This document shows, one piece after another, positions 1 through 6,407 of a DNA stretch of 10,899 nt (within the stretch, counting starts at the first letter, position 1; each line of letters opens with the position of its first letter). Position numbers and translations under genes: made by a program. Source of the DNA: Spirochaetota bacterium. GTDB taxonomy: Bacteria > Spirochaetota > Spirochaetia > DSM-27196 > PWMO01. The notes beneath the pieces are model-generated. The model was not told where the DNA came from, ran no database searches, and worked only from the letters and a program-made list of their open reading frames with translations. The stretch covers positions 1-10,899 of the forward strand of contig JAAAOH010000294.1 of the NCBI GenBank assembly GCA_009908925.1, given 5' to 3'.

Positions 1-1
1 C

Positions 2-91
2 CTCGTCGAGGAAATGGAGCGCATCGGCGTAGTCGGGCCTCAGCGCGGCTCCAAACCCCGCGACGTCATCGGGGCGCCGGAAGCTTACTGA
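2..91 (+). CDS. ftsK: FtsK/SpoIIIE-type DNA translocase, C-terminal fragment
   Basis: Only the last 29 codons and a TGA stop lie in the window; the gene begins upstream. The visible residues read LVEEMERIGVVGPQRGSKPR and continue DVIGAPEAY. This matches the end of the winged-helix gamma domain of FtsK/SpoIIIE translocases, where a helix with the L(V/I)xxMExxGIVGP pattern is followed by a GSKPR(D/E)V strand. In the family this domain reads polar KOPS/SRS sequences and directs chromosome pumping at the division septum. The motor domain cannot be checked here. The stop codon overlaps the 3' end of the convergent ABC ATPase gene by 7 bases, and no terminator is visible between them. FtsK is preferred over other winged-helix proteins because of the GP-x-x-GSKPR signature. 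Confidence 0.85.
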   Translation, partial: LVEEMERIGVVGPQRGSKPRDVIGAPEAY

Positions 92-1209
92 GGGCGCGTC
101 CGCTGGTCGCCGGCGCCACTGTCGCCGCCGCGATCCCCACGACTGTCGCCGATTTCCCGAAGCCTCCCCACCAACTCCAGGATCGATTCGACTTCGATGA
201 CCCCGGCGTCCGATGCTTCCATGCTCCAGCGACCTTCGGAGACGGTGATGCGGATGCGGTGCGAACCGGCGCCGCCGGCCCCGTCGCCGCCGGCGCTCGT
301 GGCCGCCCCCGTGGCCCCCTCCGAAAACCCCGCCCGCCTGAGGGCCCGTCGCGTCCAGTGCAGCTCCGGGCCCTCGGGCCCGTGCAGCTCCACGGTGAGC
401 CCAGGGCGCTCGGCCGCCGACGGTGAAAGCGGTGAGCCGTCCTCGGAAAAGCTCACCCCGCGGCGGGAGAACGCCTCCCTGATCATGCCGCCGAGCGCGA
501 GGTCTTCCGGCGCACCCTGAACGAGGCGTTCTGCGGGCATGAACAGCCACATCCGGTCCGCGGTCTCCCGGGCGATGGCGAGGTCGTGGGTCGAGAAGAC
601 GACCAGGCGGCCCTCCCTGTGCGCGAGCTCTCTGAGCATGTGGGTGATCTCGAAGCGGGAGGTGACGTCGAGGTAAGCGGTCGGCTCGTCGAGCACGAGC
701 AGGGGCGCTTCCTGGGCCACCCCGCGCGCAATGTGGGCTTTCTGTGCCTCGCCGTCGCTGAGAGTGGCGACTTCCCGATCGGCGAGAGCCGATATACCGG
801 TTGTCGTGAGCGCCTCATCCACGGTGCGCCTGTCGGTCTCCGAGAGCCCGCCGAACCACGATGTATAGGGGTAGCGTCCCAGCGACACCAGCTCCCTCAC
901 CCGCAGATGCGGCGGGGTCTCGTGGTGCGAAAGGCCGATCCCGACGAGCCGTGCCCGTGCGGCAGGGTCGAGATGATGGATATCCAGACCCTCGAAGCTC
1001 ACGTGGCCATCCAACGGCGCTTGCAGCCCGGCAAGGACCCGCAGCAGCGTCGACTTGCCCGACCCGTTCGGTCCCACCACGGCAACGAGATCGCCGGGTG
1101 GTGCCTCGAGCTCCAGATCCTTCACGAGAGGGCGGCGGGGGTGATATCCGATCGAGAGCCTCTCCGTGACGAGACCCGTGCCGGTTCGCGGAGTCCGCGG
1201 CCCGCTCAT
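85..1209 (-). CDS. FecE/BtuD-type ABC transporter ATP-binding protein with C-terminal extension
   Basis: This 374-residue protein is the ATPase of an importer for an iron chelate or corrinoid. Visible motifs are Walker A GPNGSGKST (46-54), signature LSDGEAQK (150-157), Walker B LLVLDEP (170-176), D-loop with D181, and the switch histidine H208 in STHD. The usual Q-loop glutamine is not obvious; the segment reads IGLSHHE (91-97). FecE-type ATPases are normally about 250-270 residues. Here roughly 105 residues follow, with a folded-looking part (about 270-296 and 317-353) split by a Gly/Ala/Asp-rich linker (297-316) and ending in a GD/R-rich tail (354-374). I recall similar C-terminal additions in ATPases of Bacteroidetes-type iron uptake operons, so the domain may be a subfamily trait. 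The ATG overlaps the permease stop in an ATGA, indicating translational coupling. Confidence 0.9.
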   Translation of the reverse strand: MSGPRTPRTGTGLVTERLSIGYHPRRPLVKDLELEAPPGDLVAVVGPNGSGKSTLLRVLAGLQAPLDGHVSFEGLDIHHLDPAARARLVGIGLSHHETPPHLRVRELVSLGRYPYTSWFGGLSETDRRTVDEALTTTGISALADREVATLSDGEAQKAHIARGVAQEAPLLVLDEPTAYLDVTSRFEITHMLRELAHREGRLVVFSTHDLAIARETADRMWLFMPAERLVQGAPEDLALGGMIREAFSRRGVSFSEDGSPLSPSAAERPGLTVELHGPEGPELHWTRRALRRAGFSEGATGAATSAGGDGAGGAGSHRIRITVSEGRWSMEASDAGVIEVESILELVGRLREIGDSRGDRGGDSGAGDQRTRPQ

Positions 1210-2246
1210 GACGCCCCCCGGTGCGCGCTCAGGCGCTCCGCCCGCATCACCGCCAGCGCGACAACCGGCGCCCCCAGCAGGGAGGTCACGGCGTTCAGCG
1301 GCAGCCTCGCATCACTTCCCGGCAGTCCCGATACGATATCGGCGAGAAGCGCGACAAGTGCGCCGACAGCGATGACCGCCGGGATCAGCCGTCTGTGGTC
1401 TGCGCTCTGCATCCGGCTGCGCACCAGATGAGGCACGGCGACACCGATGAAGGTAATCGGGCCGCAGAACGCGGTGACGGCTCCGGCGAGAAGGGCGGTG
1501 GAGAGGACGAGGAGGGTGCGTACCCGGGCCGGACGCACCCCCAGTGACACCGCCTGCGACTCCCCGAGAAGGAGCGCATTGAGCGGCTTCACCAGCGCGC
1601 CTGCAATGACGAGGCCCACGCCTACCACCCCTGACATGACCCCGAGCCGACTCCAGCCGACCGAGCCGAAAGAGCCGAAGGTCCACACGACGAAGGCCTG
1701 AATCCGGTCGGCCGCGCTGAAGTGCATGAGCATGCTCACAGCCGCCGATGCCGCATAGCCGATGAGCAGACCGAGCACGAGCAGCGTGACGATCGAGCGC
1801 ACCAGCCGCCCGACCGCCACGACGAGCACCATGACCGCGGCCGCCCCGATCATGGCCGCTGCGATCACTCCGAGGTCGCCGGAAAGCCCGACATCGGGCA
1901 GCATGGCGGCAGCCCCGACGCCCCCGAAGACCAGAACAACGATCGCCACCCCGAGGCTTGCCCCGGCGTTGACACCGAGGACGAAGGGACCGGCGAGCGG
2001 GTTTCGGAAGAGGGTTTGCATTTCGAGTCCGCTGACCGCAAGCGCGGCGCCGGCAACGATCGCGGTCAACGCCTTCGGCAGGCGAAGCGACAGGACGATC
2101 TGAGTGAACACCGGCCGGCTCGCGGGGCGACCGGTGAGGATCGCGAGGAGATCGTCGAGGGGAACGCGTACCGAACCGAGCGCCAGATCGGCCGCAAAGG
2201 CGAGGATCACCATGGCAAGAAGCACGGCTGCGGTTCGATACCTCAT
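1206..2246 (-). CDS. FecCD/BtuC-family ABC transporter permease
   Basis: A 346-residue inner-membrane permease of the iron-siderophore/vitamin B12 importer family, about the usual length. It starts with a hydrophobic helix (MRYRTAAVLLAMVILAF) and carries the family block RLPKALTAIVAGAALAVSG followed by LEMQTLFRNPLAGPFVLG, which includes the RNPLA segment. Near the C terminus it has FIGVAVPHLVR, the cytoplasmic coupling region that meets the ATPase. Around eight to ten hydrophobic segments are readable. An open frame continues 78 codons upstream, but that part is Arg-rich, overlaps the binding-protein gene and lacks family character, so the start at 2246 is chosen. That ATG lies 2 nt after the binding-protein TGA, and the gene's own TGA overlaps the ATPase ATG. 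The substrate class cannot be resolved further. Confidence 0.93.
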   Translation of the reverse strand: MRYRTAAVLLAMVILAFAADLALGSVRVPLDDLLAILTGRPASRPVFTQIVLSLRLPKALTAIVAGAALAVSGLEMQTLFRNPLAGPFVLGVNAGASLGVAIVVLVFGGVGAAAMLPDVGLSGDLGVIAAAMIGAAAVMVLVVAVGRLVRSIVTLLVLGLLIGYAASAAVSMLMHFSAADRIQAFVVWTFGSFGSVGWSRLGVMSGVVGVGLVIAGALVKPLNALLLGESQAVSLGVRPARVRTLLVLSTALLAGAVTAFCGPITFIGVAVPHLVRSRMQSADHRRLIPAVIAVGALVALLADIVSGLPGSDARLPLNAVTSLLGAPVVALAVMRAERLSAHRGAS

Positions 2247-2248
2247 GA

Positions 2249-3430
2249 TCAATCCAGCCGCCTGTAGTAGTAGAGCTCGTGGTCGGGAAGGACCCCGGGA
2301 TGAAAGATCGCGATGAGATCGGCCAGCACGAGATCCGCCCGCATATAGCCGGACTCGAAGTAATCGTTCCCGCCGGTGGGAGCAACGCGGGCATCGTTGT
2401 TGTAGACCCGGCTCTTTCGAAACGCCGCGAAGAGCCGGAACCTGCGGTCGGCGTCGAGGCCGTCCGCGAGTGACTTCCACTGCCCGGGATTCAGCCAGTA
2501 CTCCGCATCACCGGCGGTTGCCAGCACGGTTTCGAAGTCGAGAAAAAGCGTGCCGCTGCCTGACCGGTGGGAGAACACGTAGTCGGCCCCCGCATCGGCG
2601 AGAAACGCGGCGGAATAGTTGTCGCCCTCGGGCATGGCCCAGGTGGACCCCCAGGGCGCGTTCAGGAAGACCGTCGGTTGCACGTCGGTGGCAGCTGCGC
2701 GCCTGCGGAGTGAGCTATAGCGTTGCTCGATGCCGGCGAATATGCTGCGGGCTTCCTCTTCCCGGTCGAAGAGTGCGGCAAGGAACAGGATCCACTCGCT
2801 TCTGCCGAGGGGCGAGCCCTCGCGAAACTCGGTGGTGGTGACGACCGTCAGGTCGAGATCTGCGAGCTCGGGGTAGGGGTTCTCCGCGGACGTCCCGGCG
2901 TCGTAGGTGAGAACGACGTCGGGATCGAGGGCGAGCAGTCGCTCGGTGTTGAGATTGCCCCCACTACCGACCTCCGCGATCCGACCGCTGCGCATCCGCT
3001 GTCGGATCTCGGGGGAGTACACCCACGCCCGCCGGTCATGGCCGACGATTCGGTCCGCGACGTCGAGTGCGAGCAGCGCCGGAAGGTAGGTGCTGGAGAG
3101 GGTCACAACGGAGCGCACGGGGGTGCGGATGATGGTGGGGTCGCCGGCCACTGCGGGGACAGGAGCACCACGCGGCACGAGCAGGTACCGGGCCCTACTT
3201 GCGCCGCCCGCGCCGTCCCCGCGGCCCGTGTCGCCGCCGCGGCCGCCACCCGGGCCGCCCCCGACGGTGATAAGCGTTGCGTCCTCCACCTGCTCGAGGG
3301 TGAAGCCCCGGGCGTGGCGCGGGCCGGGCGTCTGCGCGCCTGCTTCGGGAGCCGCAACGGCAAGTGCGAGAAAGACGAGAAGAGCCGGCACAGCGCGGGG
3401 AAGGCGCGGGCGAGATGGCAAACGTTTCAT
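2249..3430 (-). CDS. Periplasmic substrate-binding protein of an iron/corrinoid ABC importer
   Basis: A 393-residue exported binding protein of the FecB/BtuF (Peripla_BP_2) type. The start at 3430 gives a clear Sec signal peptide: basic MKRLPSRPRLPR, a hydrophobic core AVPALLVFLALAVA, and an AGA-Q type cleavage site near residue 32. No lipobox cysteine is present, so the mature protein should be soluble in a periplasm, which fits a diderm. Typical blocks follow: RSVVTLSSTYLPALLALDV (107-125), DRIVGHDR (127-134), LLALDPDVVLTY (165-176) and, near the end, RADLVLADLIAIFHPGVLP (364-382). A Gly/Asp/Arg-rich insertion (57-78) sits close after the mature N terminus. There is no Shine-Dalgarno before the ATG. 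Permease and ATPase follow directly. Fe-siderophore, haem or cobalamin are all possible ligands. Confidence 0.88.
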   Translation of the reverse strand: MKRLPSRPRLPRAVPALLVFLALAVAAPEAGAQTPGPRHARGFTLEQVEDATLITVGGGPGGGRGGDTGRGDGAGGASRARYLLVPRGAPVPAVAGDPTIIRTPVRSVVTLSSTYLPALLALDVADRIVGHDRRAWVYSPEIRQRMRSGRIAEVGSGGNLNTERLLALDPDVVLTYDAGTSAENPYPELADLDLTVVTTTEFREGSPLGRSEWILFLAALFDREEEARSIFAGIEQRYSSLRRRAAATDVQPTVFLNAPWGSTWAMPEGDNYSAAFLADAGADYVFSHRSGSGTLFLDFETVLATAGDAEYWLNPGQWKSLADGLDADRRFRLFAAFRKSRVYNNDARVAPTGGNDYFESGYMRADLVLADLIAIFHPGVLPDHELYYYRRLD

Positions 3431-3437
3431 CCGGTTG

Positions 3438-3466
3438 ATTCTACCCGTCGTGTCGGGCTTGGCAAA
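3438..3466 (-). promoter_or_regulatory. Candidate promoter for the uptake operon
   Basis: On the minus strand a -35-like TTTGCC (3461-3466, 3 of 6 consensus bases) is followed after 17 nt by TAGAAT (3438-3443, 5 of 6). The predicted transcription start would fall at or one base before the binding-protein ATG at 3430, which would make a leaderless message. This agrees with the absence of a Shine-Dalgarno there. The -35 match is poor, and read-through from the PHP gene is equally possible. Confidence 0.35.
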
Positions 3467-3502
3467 GCGGGCTGCCTCCAGGGTTGTCGGCGCTGCCGGC
3501 CT

Positions 3503-3543
3503 GAGGCCACTACCGGGAACCGGTGGCACGCAACCGCGGCCTC
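3503..3543. repeat. Nested inverted repeat in the PHP / uptake-operon gap
   Basis: An outer perfect 6-bp inverted repeat, GAGGCC (3503-3508) and GGCCTC (3538-3543), encloses an inner hairpin ACCGG-gaa-CCGGT (3512-3524). The inner stem can be extended by GCC/GGC with a 3-nt bulge. It lies 12 bp past the PHP stop and about 70 bp before the binding-protein ATG. There is no U-tract on either strand, so a canonical intrinsic terminator is not supported. It could be a structured leader, a factor-dependent stop or chance in GC-rich DNA. Confidence 0.3.
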
Positions 3544-3554
3544 GCGGTGGCGTC

Positions 3555-4268
3555 TCAGACGAGGCTGCTTCTGACGCTCCGTTTCTCGAGCGCCGCTTTG
3601 AGGCCGCGAAAGTCGGGGCGCTCGGCCTCGAAGGTGAAGCTCCGCATGCCGACCCCGTCGAGAAAGTGCGCATCGGAATCGGAGATCACCGCGTGGCCCT
3701 GTGTATCGAGGCGGGAGGGCCATTTCGTCACCTCCACGGCGCTGTAGTCCCCTTCGGGCAGGAACCCGAGCTGTGAGTAGATGCTGTTTGCCGCCCGGTC
3801 TATATGAGCCGGTATGAAGAGGCCGCCCGCGGCGAGAGCCATATCGCCTATTTCGTCGAGCGAATAGTCGGCGGCGTAGATAAGATGCTTCTCGACCTCA
3901 CCGAGGATCATATCATGTGCGTCGACGTATACCTGATCACCGAATCGTTCGGGAACGACCGGGATGTCGGGGAGGGCCGCGTAGAGGGTTTCGCCGAGCT
4001 CGAGGGCCGCGTCCACCGTTTCGAAGAGACAGAGGACGTGAACCTCCTCCCGCGTCGTTGCCTCGATGCCGTAGAGAGCGGCGATACCAGCCCGGTCGGC
4101 TACCTCGGCAAAGGTGGGGCAGTTGAGGGCACTGTTGTGATCGGTGAGGGCGATAAGGTCGAGGCCCATGTCCACCGCGCGCTCCACGATTGCCGCCGGC
4201 GAGCTCTCGAGATCACCACAGGGACTGAGACAGGAATGGATGTGGCAGTCGGCCCGGAAGGTGGGCAT
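3555..4268 (-). CDS. PHP-family metal-dependent phosphoesterase
   Basis: A 237-residue protein of the PHP (polymerase and histidinol phosphatase) superfamily. All metal-ligand motifs of a trinuclear PHP site are visible: HxH at H9/H11 in DCHIHSCLSPCGD, H44 in LTDHNS, E69 in GIEATT, H77 in EEVHVLC, H155 in PAHID, and D199/H201 in SDSDAH. It should hydrolyse a phosphoester, but the natural substrate of this small stand-alone subgroup is unknown. PHP genes of this type sit beside [FeFe]-hydrogenase genes in other anaerobes such as Thermotoga. The start at 4268 is preferred because the protein then begins directly with the conserved first strand; the open frame upstream overlaps the DRTGG gene and looks like a shadow. 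It begins 5 nt after the DRTGG stop. It is the last gene of the rex-led minus-strand set. Confidence 0.9.
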   Translation of the reverse strand: MPTFRADCHIHSCLSPCGDLESSPAAIVERAVDMGLDLIALTDHNSALNCPTFAEVADRAGIAALYGIEATTREEVHVLCLFETVDAALELGETLYAALPDIPVVPERFGDQVYVDAHDMILGEVEKHLIYAADYSLDEIGDMALAAGGLFIPAHIDRAANSIYSQLGFLPEGDYSAVEVTKWPSRLDTQGHAVISDSDAHFLDGVGMRSFTFEAERPDFRGLKAALEKRSVRSSLV

Positions 4269-4273
4269 GTGAG

Positions 4274-4612
4274 CTATCCCGATGCGCTCAGCTGCGCGTG
4301 TATCTCGGTGGTGACGTCGAACTGATTCTTTTCGGTGCGGAAGATCCCGATAGACTCGCCGCGGGCCGCCTCGACCATGTCTTCTGGAATGGGACGGGAA
4401 TTGCAGATGACCACGGCAAGCGCGCCGGTCAGGGTGGCAACTGCCACCGTGTTTTTGTGGGCCTGAATGGTTACGAGGATGCTGTCCTCGGGGCAATTGG
4501 CCATCACGTCACTCAGCAGATCCGAGGTATAGCCCGCGCGAATCTGCGTGTCTTCGTACTGATCCTGGACGCACTCATAGCCAAGTGCGCTGCCGAGGTC
4601 TTCGACGTTCAT
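4274..4612 (-). CDS. DRTGG-domain protein
   Basis: A 112-residue protein that is essentially one DRTGG domain. Characteristic features are the PEDSILVTIQAHKNTVAVAT segment (41-60), the hydrophobic strand LTGALAVVICN (61-71), and the late IGIFRTEKNQFDVTTEI stretch (88-104). DRTGG domains have no assigned catalytic activity. They occur in phosphotransacetylase-like proteins, often next to CBS domains, and are thought to be ligand-binding or regulatory. The gene is tightly coupled to its neighbour: its ATG overlaps the stop of the CBS-HATPase gene as ATGA. A longer frame to 4753 exists, but its extra N terminus is basic and lies inside the CBS-HATPase gene, so the short form is chosen. Its role in the hydrogenase locus is unknown. 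Confidence 0.82.
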   Translation of the reverse strand: MNVEDLGSALGYECVQDQYEDTQIRAGYTSDLLSDVMANCPEDSILVTIQAHKNTVAVATLTGALAVVICNSRPIPEDMVEAARGESIGIFRTEKNQFDVTTEIHAQLSASG

Positions 4613-5538
4613 GTCTCTGCTCCTTCCTCCGGGAACCGGATGCGAGCGCGCACCGTGGTGCCGCTCTCTGATGACTCTATATCGAACTCGTCGCACACCC
4701 GCTGAGCGTTGGGCAGGCCCATACCGGCGCCGAAGCCGAGCGAGCGGACCCACTCGGTGGCGGTGGAGTAGCCCTCGGTCAGGGCCTGCTCCACGTCTTC
4801 GATGCCCGGGCCCCGGTCTGCGGCGAGAATCTCCACCTCGTCGTCGTGGACGGAAAATGACAGCTTCCCGCCCTGAGAATGTACCACGATGTTCATCTCG
4901 AGCTCGTAGGCCGCCACCGCCGCCCGTCGGATGAGCTTGCGGTCGACGCCCTGCTGTTTGAGCAGCTTGCGCAGCTCGGTGGAGGCCTTGCCCGCGTTCT
5001 CGAAGTCGTAGTTGCGGATGTTGAACTCCCGCGTGGCCTCCCCGCGGCGGTGGGCCCCGCCTATGTCGGGCACCCGCTCCTCGAGGCGGGATACTTCATG
5101 GTCGAGCTCCACGAGGAGAGCGAGGATGATGTCGCGGCTGGTTATGATGCCGACGAGCTCCTTCTCTCGGTTGAGCACCGGGAAGCGACCGAACTGGTAC
5201 TTCTCGACGTAGGAGATACCAAAGGAGAGCGGCATATCGTCTTCGAGTACGATGAGGTTGCGGGTCATGCGCGAGACGACGGAGTCATCGACATAGCCCT
5301 CGTCGAGGGCGCGAATGATGTCGTCGACGCTCACGAGTCCGAGGAGGCGTTTCCCGTCGACAACGGGCACACCGGTGATGTACTTCGCCCGCATGATCTC
5401 CTGCACGTCGCGCATTTTGGCCTCGGGGCCGACGGTGTGGATTTCAGGGGTCATCACGTCTTTGACCTTCAACCTGTAGATGAGGTCGAGGATTACCGTG
5501 GGCGAATCGTCGGGACTGATCGGGATCGTCTGAGACAC
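4609..5538 (-). CDS. CBS-pair protein with RsbW-like HATPase domain
   Basis: A 309-residue two-part protein. Residues about 22-78 and 86-144 form a CBS pair (KDVMTPEIHTVGPEAKMRDV with ITGVPVVD, and a second repeat with FGRFPVLNREKELVGIIT). Such pairs usually bind adenine nucleotides. After a short charged helix (145-156), residues about 175-303 are a GHKL ATPase of the anti-sigma/serine-kinase (RsbW/SpoIIAB) type. Its N-box is YELEMNIVVHS with E212 and N216, the G1 box is DRGPGI (241-246), and the G2 box is GFGAGMGL (268-275). No histidine-phosphotransfer domain is present, so it is not a classical histidine kinase. The start is GTG, supported by AGGAG with 7-nt spacing that overlaps the rex stop. 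No sigma factor or STAS partner is encoded in the window, so its target is unknown. Confidence 0.88.
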   Translation of the reverse strand: MSQTIPISPDDSPTVILDLIYRLKVKDVMTPEIHTVGPEAKMRDVQEIMRAKYITGVPVVDGKRLLGLVSVDDIIRALDEGYVDDSVVSRMTRNLIVLEDDMPLSFGISYVEKYQFGRFPVLNREKELVGIITSRDIILALLVELDHEVSRLEERVPDIGGAHRRGEATREFNIRNYDFENAGKASTELRKLLKQQGVDRKLIRRAAVAAYELEMNIVVHSQGGKLSFSVHDDEVEILAADRGPGIEDVEQALTEGYSTATEWVRSLGFGAGMGLPNAQRVCDEFDIESSESGTTVRARIRFPEEGAET

Positions 5539-5548
5539 GTGCCGGCTC

Positions 5549-6265
5549 CTATGCGGTACCGAGGTCGCGGTGGTGTTTTTCCTTGAGCTCTTCGAGGCTC
5601 AGTACCTGGTTCTCCGGCTTTTGAAAGGTGATCATGTAGAAGAGGTTTTCTATCTGGAGCCCGAAGTTGACGTTGTCGACGGTGCATTGCCGCGTGCAGT
5701 TCTCCCGGTCACAGCGTCCGGCACACTTGAGCTGCACGGTGGTGAAGTTGAGGAATCCGCGCACCCCCGCGCCGATCATGTTGTCGAACACCTCGGACGC
5801 CGCCTCGTCGGGCACGGCTATGATTCCGACCTCGATCTCGTGGTCTTTCACGAAATCGGGAAGCTCGTCCACGGGCAGCACGGGCGGAGTGGCGTCCCGC
5901 GCGACTCGCGCCGGATCCCTGTCGAAGCCGGCGACGACCCGGATGCCCTCCTTGTCGAATTCCCGGAAATTCAGCAGTGCCGAGCCAAGGCGGCCGCAGC
6001 CGACGACTACCACTGGGAACGTCGCGCGTCGTCCGAGGACGATGTGTATCTCCTCGATGAGCACGTCGATGTTGTATCCGCCGCGCTTGTTCCCGGGGAT
6101 GCTGATCTGCGAGAAATCCTTGCGCACGACCGCGGGGGTCACGCCTATAGCGTCGCCGAGGTTGTTGGAAAACACCTTCACGAAGCCGAGAGACTTCAGT
6201 TGTCGCAACACGCGCAGATACTTCGCAAGGCGCAGGATGATGCCCTTGTGTAGTCCGGTATCCAT
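5549..6265 (-). CDS. rex: Redox-sensing transcriptional repressor Rex with four-cysteine insert
   Basis: A 238-residue Rex protein. In this family an N-terminal winged helix binds DNA and a Rossmann domain senses NADH/NAD+, releasing DNA when NADH rises. The winged helix (about 8-80) includes LGDAIGVTPAVVRKDFSQI and NKRGGYNIDVLIEEIHIVLG. The dinucleotide loop is VVVVGCGRLGSAL (85-97), followed by an acidic FDRDP (114-118). The C-terminal part retains VDNVNFGLQIENLFYMITF, the dimer-swap helix region. Unusually, C181, C185, C190 and C194 form C-x3-C-x4-C-x3-C in place of the short loop normally joining the last strands. The length is a little above the usual 205-220 residues. ATG at 6265 has an AGGATG-like site 8 nt upstream. 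The gene diverges from hydC, the usual position for a Rex controlling a hydrogenase. Confidence 0.95.
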   Translation of the reverse strand: MDTGLHKGIILRLAKYLRVLRQLKSLGFVKVFSNNLGDAIGVTPAVVRKDFSQISIPGNKRGGYNIDVLIEEIHIVLGRRATFPVVVVGCGRLGSALLNFREFDKEGIRVVAGFDRDPARVARDATPPVLPVDELPDFVKDHEIEVGIIAVPDEAASEVFDNMIGAGVRGFLNFTTVQLKCAGRCDRENCTRQCTVDNVNFGLQIENLFYMITFQKPENQVLSLEELKEKHHRDLGTA

Positions 6266-6296
6266 ATAATGTTCATCCTATCACGATATTTGCAGG

Positions 6297-6302
6297 TTGT
6301 GA
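6297..6302 (+). promoter_or_regulatory. Rex-type operator half-site near the rex transcription start
   Basis: TTGTGA matches one arm of the Rex operator consensus TTGTGAANNNNTTCACAA (from memory of the family). The opposing arm is not recognisable here, so this is at best a degenerate site. It sits at the predicted rex start point. It is repeated in the same orientation 72 bp away at 6369. Confidence 0.3.
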
Positions 6303-6307
6303 CGTTT

Positions 6308-6336
6308 AAAATAGAGCGGATACAGCACTTATGCAA
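6308..6336 (-). promoter_or_regulatory. rex: Candidate rex promoter
   Basis: On the minus strand TTGCAT (6331-6336) and TATTTT (6308-6313) are separated by 17 nt, giving a sigma70-like promoter. The predicted start is near 6301, about 36 nt before the rex ATG. It overlaps the TTGTGA half-site at 6297-6302, a position that would suit autorepression. Confidence 0.55.
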
Positions 6337-6368
6337 CCGGTCATTCAATTTGTACAGGGAACAGTTAA

Positions 6369-6386
6369 TTGTGAATACTTGCGCTT
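6369..6386 (+). promoter_or_regulatory. Candidate degenerate Rex operator overlapping the hyd promoter -35
   Basis: The sequence TTGTGAATACTTGCGCTT has a complete left arm (TTGTGAA) of the 18-bp Rex operator, but only about 3 of 7 matching bases in the right arm. It contains the -35 hexamer TTGCGC of the hydC promoter, so binding there would block RNA polymerase. Location and divergent rex support the call; the weak right arm argues for caution. Confidence 0.45.
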
Positions 6387-6407
6387 TTTATGCTTGGGTG
6401 TTACAAT
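6379..6407 (+). promoter_or_regulatory. Promoter of the hydrogenase operon
   Basis: TTGCGC (6379-6384), a 17-nt spacer and TACAAT (6402-6407) form a good sigma70-type promoter. A TGT directly before the -10 gives an extended -10 element. The predicted start near 6414 leaves a leader of about 50 nt that ends in the strong GAGGAGGA ribosome binding site (6453-6460) before the hydC ATG. Confidence 0.7.

Noticed and set aside
2247..2480. Longer N terminus of the permease (start at 2480)
   Set aside because: The extra 78 residues are Arg/Pro-rich, lie inside the binding-protein gene and precede a normal first transmembrane helix; the ATG at 2246 fits the family and operon spacing.
3431..3554. Cobalamin riboswitch or Fur box upstream of the binding-protein gene
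   Set aside because: I looked on the minus strand for the B12-box pattern (AGCCAGGAGACCTGCC-like, with GCCACTG) and for a GATAAT-repeat Fur box. Neither is present in recognisable form, so the ligand cannot be assigned from regulation.
4879..6253. Long plus-strand open frames (235 codons at 4879-5586 and 227 codons at 5570-6253)
   Set aside because: They lie antisense to the CBS-HATPase and rex genes, have no family resemblance, and are typical mirror frames of GC-rich coding DNA.
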